Shown: positions 47,785 through 56,612, numbered from the stretch's first letter. The stretch: DNA of 64,000 nucleotides from Lentisphaerae bacterium GWF2_49_21 (GCA_001804805.1 MHBH01000040.1:1-64000), one strand, 5' to 3'. The notes: a model not told the origin generated them from the letters alone. Program-made: numbers and translations.

Positions 47785-49229
47785 TTTATCATCCCAAGCA
47801 TCTGCTGGGCCGTATTCTGTACGGGACCGGCAATATAGTTAATGTATAGGCCGCTTATCAAAGAAAGCACGGCGAGCATCGCCACGCTTGTCAGCATAAT
47901 CGGGGAGTTTTCACCCTTGGAAGGGGTTTTGACTTCGCCCATGAAAATCATTGTGAACAACCTGAAAAGATAGATAAGCGTCAGGAAGGCTCCGAATATG
48001 AATGTGAACGCTATGAAGAGCTGACCGCTGCCAACTGCGCCGGTTATAACCATATACTTGCTGAAGAATCCTCCGAAGGGTGGAATTCCCATGACCGAGA
48101 AGGCGCAAAGGAGGAAGCTGATGGCGGTTACTGGCATTGTATGGATGAGTCCACCAAGCTTTGTGATGTCCTTCACCTTGGTGTTCTGTTCCACGATGCC
48201 CGCACATAGGAAGAGGCCGCCTTTTGCGAGTCCGTGCATCAGGATATATAGGAGTCCGCCGGTAATGGCCAGTTCTCCGCCGACTGCAAGACCGAGGAAT
48301 ATGAAGGCGATCTGGCTGACAGTTGAATATGCGATTATCCTCTTCATGTCGGTTTCAATGAGTGCGGCTCCTGCGGAAACAAGGGCGCTGACCGCAGCTA
48401 TGAAAGGTATTATCGTGTGCCATACTTCATCGACGGTGAAGGTCGAGATGAAAAGTCTGGCGTAGACATATACACCGATCTTGACAAGTACGGCGGCGTG
48501 GAGCAGGGCGGTGACAGGCGACGGAGCAACACCGGCGTCAGGAAGCCATGTATGAAGGGGCAGTGTCGCAGATTTCGAAAGTATACCGAACAATATGAAT
48601 ATCACTGCTATGCTGGAAAGGGGGTTGGTGGCAGTGAGCTTCTCCTTGATCACATCGTAGTCGAATGAACCGGTCTGCTGATATATCATTACGAAGCCCA
48701 CAAGCATCACGACGGCACCGAACACGGTAACAAGGAATGACTTGTCGGCCTTGAGGACATGGTTCTTCTCCCTGAAGAATCCGATCAGTCTCCATGATGT
48801 CAGCGCCGTCAGTTCCCAGAACACATAGAGGAGTATGAGGTTTGCCGAGAAGATGATCCCCATCATCGAGCCGAGGAACATCACGACCATCAGATAATAT
48901 TCGTTCTGGTTTTCGTAGTGGCTTATATAGTCGAAGGAATAAAAGACGATTATTGCACCTGTCAACGAAGATACAATTGCCATGAATATTGAAAGCATGT
49001 CGGCGACGAGGACAAAATTAAAACCAAGCGGGAAGATAAGAGTGATCTTTGAATGCTCGCCTGCGAGCACCGAAGGCATCATCAGCGTTGCGCAGACCAG
49101 CGAGGTCAGAACCATTATGAGAGCCGCCAGATTGCGCATCCTGCATGAAATACAACCGAGCAATGGCAGGATCAGCGAGCCTAGCAGCGGTATGAAAATT
49201 GCAAGTAAAATCAAAGTATTGTTGTTCAT
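47781..49229 (-). CDS. Antiporter-like proton/sodium-pumping subunit 1 (NuoM/MrpD type)
   Basis: A 482-residue protein with about 14 helices. The features NLILLYVFWELTALTSWRLIGFFR, SKSATLPLHTWLPDAGVAPSPVTALLHAAVLVK, ALIETDMKRIIAYSTVSQIAFIFLG and GIPPFGGFFSKYMVI are visible. It is the first gene of the operon, behind a 230-base leader with two TTGACA boxes. With the other two antiporter-like subunits it makes the pump arm as large as that of Complex I. Confidence 0.88.
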   Translation of the reverse strand: MNNNTLILLAIFIPLLGSLILPLLGCISCRMRNLAALIMVLTSLVCATLMMPSVLAGEHSKITLIFPLGFNFVLVADMLSIFMAIVSSLTGAIIVFYSFDYISHYENQNEYYLMVVMFLGSMMGIIFSANLILLYVFWELTALTSWRLIGFFREKNHVLKADKSFLVTVFGAVVMLVGFVMIYQQTGSFDYDVIKEKLTATNPLSSIAVIFILFGILSKSATLPLHTWLPDAGVAPSPVTALLHAAVLVKIGVYVYARLFISTFTVDEVWHTIIPFIAAVSALVSAGAALIETDMKRIIAYSTVSQIAFIFLGLAVGGELAITGGLLYILMHGLAKGGLFLCAGIVEQNTKVKDITKLGGLIHTMPVTAISFLLCAFSVMGIPPFGGFFSKYMVITGAVGSGQLFIAFTFIFGAFLTLIYLFRLFTMIFMGEVKTPSKGENSPIMLTSVAMLAVLSLISGLYINYIAGPVQNTAQQMLGMIK

Positions 49230-49293
49230 TAATCAGCTTTCAAGATTATATCTCGATCCGGTTGTTCTGCCCTCCCCCTGCCGCTGTCGGACA

Positions 49294-49369
49294 TTTTAAT
49301 GTCAACGCGGAATCCTTAGAGCAAAATAAAAAAACGTCGTTACTTTAAAATGATTTTAATGTTTGTCAA
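49294..49369 (-). promoter_or_regulatory. Possible promoter and direct repeat before the hydrogenase operon
   Basis: On the minus strand two similar words occur about 60 bases apart: CTTGACAAACATTAAAAT (49370-49353) and GTTGACATTAAAAT (49307-49294). Each contains TTGACA. A clear -10 box is lacking (AAAGTA at the expected spacing of the first). The repeat could be an operator for an unknown regulator. Confidence 0.35.
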
Positions 49370-49459
49370 GAAATATGTCCGAAAAATCAGATAAAAATCA
49401 CTGTTTCCCTCGGAAAAATCATTGAAAAATCTTTTTGCGGCAATTCAAATGTTATTTTT

Positions 49460-50548
49460 TTAACGCATGTATTTATAGTATGCGGAACAGGTGCCTTCGC
49501 TGCTCACCATGCATGGACCGGCCGGCTTCTCAGGCGTGCATGTCTTTGCAAAGAGCGGACACTGGGAAGGGATGATCTTCCCCTTCAGTACATCTCCGCA
49601 GCGGCAGCCTTTGTTTTCAGCCCTGTTTGAAATCCTGATCCCAAAACGCTTTTCCGCGTCAAAGCCATGGTATTCCTTCTTCAATGACAGTCCGCTTGCC
49701 GGAATCATTCCAAGCCCGCGCCAGCACGCATCCGAACATTCAAGGTATTTGTAAATGAAGGAAACGGCCCGCTGGTTGCCCTCATATTTGACAACCCTGG
49801 AATAATTGTTTTCAACCCTGGCTTCGCCCTTGATTATCTGCTGGAGGATCATTTTTATGCCTGACAGGATGTCGAGAGGTTCGAAACCGGCGATTACACA
49901 CGGCTTCTGATATTTTTCAACATAAGGTTCATATGCCTTTGCGCCGATGATTGCGCTGACGTGCGCCGGACACAGGAACGAATCTATCTTAAGCTCCTTG
50001 TCGGAGGAAAGAGCCTCCATTGCCGGGGGGATCAGCTTGAAGGATGTCAAAATACTCACATTCCTTATTTTCTCGGCGGAAGCCCTTGCGACAATGCTTG
50101 TCACCGGCCCGATCGTGGTCTCAAATCCAACGGCAAGGAATACAATTTCAGTCCCGGGGTTTTTCAGGGCAGTTTCAACTGCGGCCTCTGGTGAATAGCA
50201 TGTCTCGACCTTTGCTCCGGATGAACGTGTCTTGGATAGGCTCGATGAAGTTCCCGGCACATTTATCATGTCCGCAAAAGTGACAATCGTCTTTCCGTCC
50301 CCGGCAAGTTCAATTGCGGCGTCGATATATCCTGCCGGCGTGACGCAGACAGGGCATCCGGGACCGCTGACCAGCCTGATCTTTTCAGGAAGTAGGCTTC
50401 GGATTGCGAACTTCGCAATTGCCATCGTATGAGTTCCGCATACTTCCATTATGGTGATCTGTCCGGGAAGTTCCGAGGAGAGCTCGTGAATCTGCCTGCT
50501 TAACGCATTGGCCGTATCCGAATTCCTGAATTCATCGATGTATTTCAT
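49460..50548 (-). CDS. hypD: Hydrogenase maturation protein HypD
   Basis: A 362-residue HypD of normal length. Motifs: EVCGTHTMAIAKF, SGPGCPVCVTPAGYIDAAIEL, FADMINVPGTSSSL, CPAHVSAIIGAKAYEPY, and the C-terminal [4Fe-4S] ligands in CRCGDVLKGKIIPSQCPLFAKTCTPEKPAGPCMVSSEGTCSAYY. With HypC it builds the Fe(CN)2CO unit. A repeat block of about 200 bases separates it from the upstream hypC. Both face the same way as the hydrogenase operon. Confidence 0.95.
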   Translation of the reverse strand: MKYIDEFRNSDTANALSRQIHELSSELPGQITIMEVCGTHTMAIAKFAIRSLLPEKIRLVSGPGCPVCVTPAGYIDAAIELAGDGKTIVTFADMINVPGTSSSLSKTRSSGAKVETCYSPEAAVETALKNPGTEIVFLAVGFETTIGPVTSIVARASAEKIRNVSILTSFKLIPPAMEALSSDKELKIDSFLCPAHVSAIIGAKAYEPYVEKYQKPCVIAGFEPLDILSGIKMILQQIIKGEARVENNYSRVVKYEGNQRAVSFIYKYLECSDACWRGLGMIPASGLSLKKEYHGFDAEKRFGIRISNRAENKGCRCGDVLKGKIIPSQCPLFAKTCTPEKPAGPCMVSSEGTCSAYYKYMR

Positions 50549-50599
50549 TTTTAACAGTCGCTAGTTGTTAGTCGTCGATCGTCAGTGTCTTCTTACGGA

Positions 50600-50733
50600 G
50601 CGCCGGGCCTCCTCCTTCGCTAAGAAGCTTCGGCGCGACAGGCAAGAACGGCTTTAACATGCCGACCTGACGGGCAACGTTCCTTGGCAGCCATGAATTT
50701 GACTTCGTTGGAGTACAAACTTCAGTTTGCCTC
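50600..50733. repeat. Hairpin repeat block between hypC and hypD
   Basis: CGCC...TTCGCTAAGAAGCTTC-GGCG (50601-50635) and CGTTGGAGTA + CAAACTTCAGTTTG + CCTC (50706-50731). To their left lies a word-like degenerate tract (GCTAGTTGTTAGTCGTCGAT, about 50562-50582). Confidence 0.7.
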
Positions 50734-50745
50734 TTTTTCCAATAT

Positions 50746-50991
50746 TCATATCATGTTTTTCTTAAGGCCGACCGCCTCGGTTATCTCCCGGAAGAGTTCG
50801 AGCTGTATCTTCGCTTCTTTTGCATTGAATTTCTCTATGGCGAAACCGGCATGGATAATAACGTAGTCGCCGACCCGGGGTTTTTCGATCAACGAGAGAT
50901 TCACATCCCTTTCAATGCCATCAAACTCAGCGGAACCGCTGAGCTTGTCAGAGGCCACCTTTGTCAATTTCATTGGAACAGCTAAACACAT
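50746..50991 (-). CDS. hypC: Hydrogenase maturation chaperone HypC
   Basis: An 81-residue HypC/HupF protein with the essential MCLAVPMK start (Cys2), an OB-like barrel (GDYVIIHAGFAIEKFNAKEA), and a short C-terminal helix. It carries the Fe(CN)2CO group between HypD and the large subunit. Same strand as hypD, so it would be the first gene of a hypC-hypD unit interrupted by repeats. Confidence 0.93.
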   Translation of the reverse strand: MCLAVPMKLTKVASDKLSGSAEFDGIERDVNLSLIEKPRVGDYVIIHAGFAIEKFNAKEAKIQLELFREITEAVGLKKNMI

Positions 50992-51023
50992 GTAAACATT
51001 TCCGATTTAAAGCAATTAAAAAA

Positions 51024-51063
51024 TTAAAGGCTCAAGTGCGGATTTTAGCACCTGAGCCTTTAA
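51024..51063 (-). terminator. Intrinsic terminator of hppA
   Basis: A 16-base stem (TTAAAGGCTCAAGTGC / GCACCTGAGCCTTTAA; one G-T type mismatch) with an eight-base loop lies 20 bases after the hppA stop. On the minus strand it is followed by TTTAATTTTTTAAT, a good U tract. Confidence 0.82.
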
Positions 51064-51082
51064 TGTCAAATCAAATCAAGCG

Positions 51083-53629
51083 TTATTTATCCTCGGGTAT
51101 CCTCATGCAGTAGAATGAGCGGTACACGAAGGTAAGCGCCACTATGAAGAGGACTCCGCCGATTGCATACTTCGTGGAGGCGTCCTTCATGGAAACTGCG
51201 ATTTCAACTGCGAGGAGACCGAACAGCGTGGTGAACTTGATGATCGGGTTCATCGCGACTGAGGATGTGTCCTTGAATGGGTCGCCGACAGTGTCGCCGA
51301 TTACGCAGGCGGCATGGAGATCCGTGCCTTTCTGGCGGAGGTCGACCTCGACGATCTTCTTTGCATTATCCCAGGCACCACCGGCATTGGCCATGAATAT
51401 GGCCTGGAAAAGACCGAAGAATGCTATGGAGATCAGGTATCCAATAAAGAAGAAGGGATTGAAGAACGCCAGTGAAAGCGCGAAACAGAATATCGCGATG
51501 AAGATGTTGAACATCCCCTTCTGCGCATAGATCGTGCAGATCTTCACGACTTCCTTGCTATCCTTGATGGAGGCCGTTTCGGCGTTCAGGTTCATGTTTT
51601 CCTTGATATATACGACAGCCCTGTAGGCGCCGGTGACAACGGCCTGTGTGGCCGCTCCGGTGAACCAGTAGATGACTGCGCCGCCCATGAGAAGCCCAAG
51701 GATGATTTCAGGCTGTACAAGTGAGAGCTTGCCTATGACTTCGGCGATACCGGCTTTGAGGGCTGCGTCAGAGACGACTGCTGTAGCCTTCTCAGCTCCG
51801 GGGATCATTTCACCGACGTTTCCGCCGTGTCTTTCAGCCGCAATACGCGCAAGCATGATGATGATACCGAATATCATCGTTGTTGCTCCAACGACGGCAG
51901 TTCCGATGAGAACCGGCTTGGCCGTCGCCTTGAACGTGTTTCCAGCACCGTCATTTCTTTCGAGGTTGAGCTTTGCTCTTTCGAAGTCAGGCTCGAATCC
52001 AAAGTCCTTCTTTATCTCTTCCCTGATGCCGGGGATGGATTCTATCCTGCTGAGCTCGTAGACCGACTGAGCGTTGTCGGAGACCGGGCCGAAGCTGTCA
52101 ACTGCGATCGTGACAGGTCCCATTCCGAGGAAACCGAAAGCTACAAGACCGAATGCAAAGATAGGTGCGGCAAATTCAAATCCCACAGGCATCATGCTGA
52201 CTACAGCCGGATTGTTTGCAAGCAGTGCGGCGATGAGCATCAGCACCAGCATTGTCAGTCCTTCCCAGAAGGCTGAGAAGTTACCAGCAACGAATCCTGA
52301 AAGTATGTTGAGTGATGCGCCACCCTGTTTGGAGGCGGTTACAACTTCCTTGACGTGCTTTGCGTTCGTGCTTGTAAAGACTTTCGTGAACTCGGGTATC
52401 AGTGCGCCTGCGATTGTACCGCAGCTGATTATCGTGGAAAGAACCCACCAGAGGTTCGGCTGGGCAACCCCCTTGATCTCGATACTGCCGATCAGGAAGT
52501 AGCTTGCAAGATATGTCACGCCGATTGATACGATTGAGGTCAGCCAGACGAGGACGGTGAGGGGATGTTCTGGATCGAACTCCTTCAAGTCCTTCAGCTT
52601 CGACGAGAAATATGCTTCGTTGATGAAATATGAGAACATGGATGTCAAGATCATCAATATGCGCATAACAAATAACCAGACGATGAGCTGGGCACAGAGA
52701 GTGCTTGTACCGAGGACCAAGGCCAGGAAGGCGATCAAGGCGACGCCAGTGACTCCATAGGTTTCGAAACCATCGGCTGTCGGCCCGACGCTGTCGCCGG
52801 CGTTGTCGCCTGTGCAGTCGGCAACGACTCCGGGATTCTTGGGATCATCTTCAGGGAGCTTGAATACTATCTTCATCAGGTCCGAGCCGATGTCGGCGAT
52901 CTTGGTGAAAATTCCACCGCAGATACGGAGGGCTGATGCGCCGAGGGATTCACCGATTGCAAAGCCTATGAAGCATGCACCGCGGATATCGGAAGGGAGA
53001 AGGACAAGAATGCAGATCATGAAGAAAAGCTCGACCGTTACCAGAAGAAGCCCGACACTCATGCCGGAACGCATCGGAATCGCAAGCGCCTGCCAGGGAG
53101 TGCCGCGGAGGGAGGCAAAGGCGGAACGGCTGTTCGCGAAAGTGTTGAGACGCATTCCGAACCAGGCGACGCCGTAGGAACCGAGTATTCCGAGTACGGA
53201 TGCTGCAAGGATGATTATGACGTTCAGCACAACCGTGCCGGTGGACTTGCCTTCGTGTGCCGTAAGAAAACCGAAATAGTAGACCATGCAGATGGCGATC
53301 AATACCCAAAGGACCGCCAGGAACTTGCCCTGTTGGGCCAGATAGCTTTTGCAGGTCTCCCAGATGATGTTCGAAACATCGCTCATTGATTTATGGACGG
53401 GGAGGTTCCTGGTCTGGACATATTGGACAAGTCCGAACACGAGGCCGATCGCGCACACGACAATGCCGATGAGCATGAGCTGGGTTCCAGTGACGCTTCC
53501 GCCCAGGAATTTAACCTGGCTGAGATCAGGAAGCTTAAGTTCCGCCTCGCTCGCTAACAATGTTGATGTTGGACATAATGCCGCAGCAAGAAGCGCCGAG
53601 CATCCGAATAACGCTCTCTTCATTCTCAT
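51083..53629 (-). CDS. hppA: Membrane-bound ion-pumping pyrophosphatase
   Basis: An 848-residue, about 16-helix pyrophosphatase. Catalytic motifs: PEDDPKNPGVVADCTGDNAGDS (usually PEDDPRNPA.IADNVGDNVGD) and the end motif GDTVGDPFKDTSSVAMNPI. An N-terminal signal-like segment is followed by an extra helix. In the metal/gate region, DIGSDLMKIVFKLPEDDP replaces the usual DVGADLVGKVEAGIPEDDP, so the KxE Glu is missing and the spacing is shorter by one. This resembles the divergent, Na+-regulated H+-pumping group described by Luoto and co-workers (from memory). AGGAG lies 11 bases before the ATG. It would store energy from biosynthetic pyrophosphate as an ion gradient. Confidence 0.88.
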   Translation of the reverse strand: MRMKRALFGCSALLAAALCPTSTLLASEAELKLPDLSQVKFLGGSVTGTQLMLIGIVVCAIGLVFGLVQYVQTRNLPVHKSMSDVSNIIWETCKSYLAQQGKFLAVLWVLIAICMVYYFGFLTAHEGKSTGTVVLNVIIILAASVLGILGSYGVAWFGMRLNTFANSRSAFASLRGTPWQALAIPMRSGMSVGLLLVTVELFFMICILVLLPSDIRGACFIGFAIGESLGASALRICGGIFTKIADIGSDLMKIVFKLPEDDPKNPGVVADCTGDNAGDSVGPTADGFETYGVTGVALIAFLALVLGTSTLCAQLIVWLFVMRILMILTSMFSYFINEAYFSSKLKDLKEFDPEHPLTVLVWLTSIVSIGVTYLASYFLIGSIEIKGVAQPNLWWVLSTIISCGTIAGALIPEFTKVFTSTNAKHVKEVVTASKQGGASLNILSGFVAGNFSAFWEGLTMLVLMLIAALLANNPAVVSMMPVGFEFAAPIFAFGLVAFGFLGMGPVTIAVDSFGPVSDNAQSVYELSRIESIPGIREEIKKDFGFEPDFERAKLNLERNDGAGNTFKATAKPVLIGTAVVGATTMIFGIIIMLARIAAERHGGNVGEMIPGAEKATAVVSDAALKAGIAEVIGKLSLVQPEIILGLLMGGAVIYWFTGAATQAVVTGAYRAVVYIKENMNLNAETASIKDSKEVVKICTIYAQKGMFNIFIAIFCFALSLAFFNPFFFIGYLISIAFFGLFQAIFMANAGGAWDNAKKIVEVDLRQKGTDLHAACVIGDTVGDPFKDTSSVAMNPIIKFTTLFGLLAVEIAVSMKDASTKYAIGGVLFIVALTFVYRSFYCMRIPEDK

Positions 53630-53799
53630 CTTTTATCTGTCTCCTGTAGTTAAAATTATCCTGAAAACTTTTTAAAAAAACAAGCACCGCAAGCTATATG
53701 ATAAAAGGAGGATTTCAAAGAATAAAAATAAAAAAAACCATGTTTTTTTGTATAAGCGGTAACATTTCAGCACATATATGAGTATTGAATTATGCAGCT

Positions 53800-53820
53800 G
53801 GCTGGATTATTGTTCCAGCC
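53800..53820 (+). repeat. Short hairpin in the leader of the secreted-protein gene
   Basis: GGCTGGA and TCCAGCC (seven perfect pairs) flank TTATTGT, 32 bases before the ATG at 53853. It may affect translation or mRNA stability. Further left, an A8/T7 hairpin near 53729-53755 could end transcription. Confidence 0.45.
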
Positions 53821-53852
53821 TTTTGAAAATTAAAATCAAGGAGTTTCAGACA

Positions 53853-54518
53853 ATGAGAAGAATAATTTGCATCTGCATGATTATTTGCGCCGCCCGGATT
53901 CCGGCTTATGCCGCCGACAAGGAGATTGAAAACGTCCTCCAGGAAAGGGGCACGTTGATTTCCAAGGCCAATGATGAAGCGATCAAGAAACTTGACAAAC
54001 TCATGATTACAAGGACTAAGAAGGGCGATCTGGACGGCGCGCTGGCGGTCAAGGGGACCATCCAGAAAATAAAAGGCGGAGAAGCTCCAGGTGAAAAGGG
54101 CGTCGCCAATGCTGACGTCGACATTGGTGGACTCCCTGGAAATCCTCTGGGCAAAAGCGAAGCATCTGTCAAAAAGGAGATCGAGGCGCGCTATCAGGGC
54201 TTCACAAAGGCGCTTGTAACTGACGACGTCAATTCCGCCTACGAATATATGGATCCAAAGATAAGGGAAGGGGCCTCGCCGCAGGTGATCAAGGGCTATT
54301 TGAATGTAATGGGCGGCATGTTGAAGCTGGCTCAGGTCCCGAAGGACGGAGCTAAAATCACAAGCGTGAAAATTGGCGTCAGGGAAAACGATGCAAAGGT
54401 CGTTCCCGCATTGAAGATAAGAGGTTTGAACTGGGAGGAGCAGAAACCCGGATACTGGGTGCTGCGAAATGGGAAATGGTATCTGGGCGACGAGAAGGAG
54501 CTGGAGAATTTCAAGTGA
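53853..54518 (+). CDS. Exported protein of unknown function
   Basis: This 221-residue protein starts with a signal peptide (MRRIICICMIICAARIPAYA|ADKE). A charged coiled-coil-like part (residues 22-70, IENVLQERGTLISKANDEAIKKLDKLM) resembles the start of other PVC secreted proteins with a GDLDGALAVK helix. The C-terminal half (about 115-220) looks like an NTF2/SnoaL-type fold (RYQGFTKALVTDDVNSAYEYMDPKIRE... YWVLRNGKWYLGDEKELE). AAGGAG ten bases before the ATG at 53853 decides the start; an earlier in-frame ATG at 53778 is not needed. Function unknown. Confidence 0.6.
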   Translation: MRRIICICMIICAARIPAYAADKEIENVLQERGTLISKANDEAIKKLDKLMITRTKKGDLDGALAVKGTIQKIKGGEAPGEKGVANADVDIGGLPGNPLGKSEASVKKEIEARYQGFTKALVTDDVNSAYEYMDPKIREGASPQVIKGYLNVMGGMLKLAQVPKDGAKITSVKIGVRENDAKVVPALKIRGLNWEEQKPGYWVLRNGKWYLGDEKELENFK

Positions 54519-54520
54519 TA

Positions 54521-54543
54521 TAAATTCAGCCGCTGAAATTTAT
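54521..54543. repeat. AT-edged inverted repeat between convergent genes
   Basis: ATAAATTCAGC and GCTGAAATTAT pair with one mismatch around a single base. It lies just after the stop of the secreted-protein gene and overlaps the stop codon of the leftward receiver gene. Confidence 0.55.
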
Positions 54544-54941
54544 TTGCTGTCCAGGATCCTGCGGATTTCCTTTGCGATCACATTTATGCGGTGCGGTTTT
54601 GCAAGGAAACCTGCGGCGCCCTGCTTGAGGATGTCATTGACTTCTTCTTCTGAAACATATCCGCTCGAGAGGAGTATTTTCGCCTTCGGATCGATGGCCC
54701 TTATCTGGTAGAAGGTGCCGTGTCCGCCCAGCTTCGGCATGATCATGTCAAGGATCACCATGTCTATCTGCTTGGGATTGTTCTTGTAGATTTCAACGGC
54801 GTCCAGGCCGTTTTCGGCGAGAATGACGGAATATCCGAGGGTCTGGAGGGCCTCGATCATGAAGTCCCAGATCGCGTCCTGGTCGTCGACCAGCAGGATC
54901 GTTTCCGTTCCGCCGGGCAGTTTTTCCTTAGCATTCGGCAT
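54540..54941 (-). CDS. CheY-like response regulator
   Basis: A 133-residue single receiver domain. After a short N-terminal extension (MPNAKEKLPGGTE) it has ETILLVDDQDAIWD, the phosphoacceptor Asp in IDMVILDMIMPKLGG, and ILLSSGYVSEEEVNDILKQGAAGFLAKPHRI. The sequence GGTETILLVDD is typical of receivers split off from HDFNN-type hybrid kinases (compare the C-terminal receivers at 25.2-29.5 kb). ATG at 54941 is preferred, seven bases after AGGA; the frame also opens at a TTG six bases upstream. Its kinase partner is not adjacent. Confidence 0.85.
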   Translation of the reverse strand: MPNAKEKLPGGTETILLVDDQDAIWDFMIEALQTLGYSVILAENGLDAVEIYKNNPKQIDMVILDMIMPKLGGHGTFYQIRAIDPKAKILLSSGYVSEEEVNDILKQGAAGFLAKPHRINVIAKEIRRILDSK

Positions 54942-54947
54942 GTCCAA

Positions 54948-55330
54948 GTCCTATATGATTTAATTGCGAACTCTATACTTTGTAATGATGTTTTTCAAAT
55001 TACCGCTGGAATTCAATGTGATTTTTATTTTTCCGAGTTGTTTTGAATTCACACGGAAAATGTCGAAGAGTTTGAAAAGACAATGGATGAGGAGAAGCCA
55101 GGTTGAAAAACAAGGTGTCTGATTGTATCTATGTATCTATATTTGAAGTTTGTAGTTACTAATAGTCTTATAATAGAATTGAGCTTCAAAATAACGGAGG
55201 GCGGACTTTCTAGTCCGCCAAATCGCGGGTTGGAAAACCCGCGCTCCTTTGAAGAGGAGATGCCTCGAAATTATTATGAGACGAATAGCCATTTTTGGCT
55301 GTGGTTTTTAAAGGCTGAGGAACACACAAT
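54948..55330. other. Intergenic region with two hairpins
   Basis: No gene seen. It contains AT-rich sequence (promoter region of the divergent receiver gene and of the site-2 protease gene) and the paired hairpins at 55196-55245. AGGAG-like GAGGAA before 55331 belongs to the protease gene. Confidence 0.5.
55196..55245. repeat. Tandem pair of hairpins inside GGAG/CTCC flanks
   Basis: GGCGGACTTTCTAGTCCGCC (55200-55219) and CGCGGGTTGGAAAACCCGCG (55224-55243) are perfect or near-perfect hairpins, enclosed by CGGAG on the left and GCTCC on the right. Same design as 2311-2370. Confidence 0.7.
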
Positions 55331-56248
55331 ATGGACAACAATATTGACAACAGCAGGCCGCAGGAACCACTGCCCCAGCAGGCTCAGGCTCCTTCATACA
55401 GCAAGGACATCAGCTCAGCCGACTACAGGGCAGGGGAGCCGACTGTCTGGCAGCAGCTCAAGAAGCTTTTTGTACCAATAGGAATAGTTCTGCTGATCAT
55501 CATAAAGTTTGGTGCAAAGCTTAAATTCCTCATCATACCGATCGTAAAATTCTTCCCTCTCCTGCTCAAGACCGGAGGGACAATGGTCATCTCGATCTGG
55601 TTCTATGCGATGAACTGGGGCTGGAAATTCGCCGTGGGCTTCGTGCTTCTGATGCTTGTCCATGAATGCGGACATCTTCTGGCGGCAAAGCGGGTAGGAC
55701 TTAAAGTAGGCGCACCGGTATTCATTCCGTTCATGGGCGCATTCATCGCCCTCAAGGATGCGCCTAAGAACGCATGGATCGAAGCGCAGGTCGCGATCGG
55801 CGGTCCTCTCCTCGGAGGGATTGGCGCCATAATCTGTTTTGTATTATATATAATGACAGGACAGCCGTTGTTCAGCGCACTTGCATATTTCGGATTCTTC
55901 CTCAACCTGTTCAATCTTGCGCCTATAGGCGTACTTGATGGTGGCAGAGTGGTCTCGGCATTATCGTTATGGCTTTGGATAATCGGATTTGTGATCATGG
56001 GCTTCCTGATTTACATGAATCCCAACTTCATCCTCTTCCTTATAATCTTCATGTCTCTCCCATACATGTGGACACAGTACAAGAACCGCAAGTCGGATTT
56101 CTTCAAAGTCACTCTTGCGCAGAGGCTGCTCCTCACATTCCTATATTTCGGGCTGATTGCCCTGATGGTAGTTGGAATGACATTTTCCCACGTAAGACCG
56201 CCCGAAGAACCTCAGGCAGCGGATGAGATTGCGCTGAGCGACAAGTAA
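55331..56248 (+). CDS. Site-2 protease family membrane metalloprotease
   Basis: A 305-residue polytopic protein of family M50. The zinc motif is LVHECGHLLAAKRVG (HExxH, near residue 113), and the third ligand lies in FNLAPIGVLDGGRVVSALS (near residue 205). The N-terminal 50 residues are hydrophilic and Pro/Gln-rich. There is no PDZ domain. It would cut membrane proteins within the bilayer, for instance an anti-sigma factor. The start is supported by GAGGAA eight bases upstream. Neighbours give no substrate. Confidence 0.85.
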   Translation: MDNNIDNSRPQEPLPQQAQAPSYSKDISSADYRAGEPTVWQQLKKLFVPIGIVLLIIIKFGAKLKFLIIPIVKFFPLLLKTGGTMVISIWFYAMNWGWKFAVGFVLLMLVHECGHLLAAKRVGLKVGAPVFIPFMGAFIALKDAPKNAWIEAQVAIGGPLLGGIGAIICFVLYIMTGQPLFSALAYFGFFLNLFNLAPIGVLDGGRVVSALSLWLWIIGFVIMGFLIYMNPNFILFLIIFMSLPYMWTQYKNRKSDFFKVTLAQRLLLTFLYFGLIALMVVGMTFSHVRPPEEPQAADEIALSDK

Positions 56249-56612
56249 ACCAGAACGGTTTTGACTTCAGGGCTTAACATTAAACATTCGATAACACGCA
56301 TTACAGAACTTCTTATTATCTGATTCCCCGTAAACAGGGTGTCGAAATTACAATTTTATAAGTCCCTCCCCGGATTTAGCCCCATTAACCCGGATATCCG
56401 GATCCATGCATAGACAACGCAATAACGGATTGAAAATCTTTATAGATTTTATTTCCCGACATTTGAAAAGATTCCATCACAAGGCATATTTGCTCACTTG
56501 TTTTTAATCTGTATGACGCAAGGCGACAGGGCAGGGGGCAAGGATTAAGGATATGGAAGAAGTTATCCCGCCGGGCCTTGCAGTTAATTGACAATAATTG
56601 AGTTAAGTAAAT
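56249..56612. other. Intergenic region before the tRNA genes, no gene seen
   Basis: The only structure found is AAAATCT-TTAT-AGATTTT (56433-56450), a small AT hairpin. A 69-codon frame on the minus strand has no family features. The promoter of the tRNA pair should be near the right end but no clear boxes were found. Confidence 0.45.

Noticed and set aside
56385-56594. 69-codon minus-strand frame before the tRNA genes
   Set aside because: No ribosome binding site or family features; it runs through a word-like degenerate tract.
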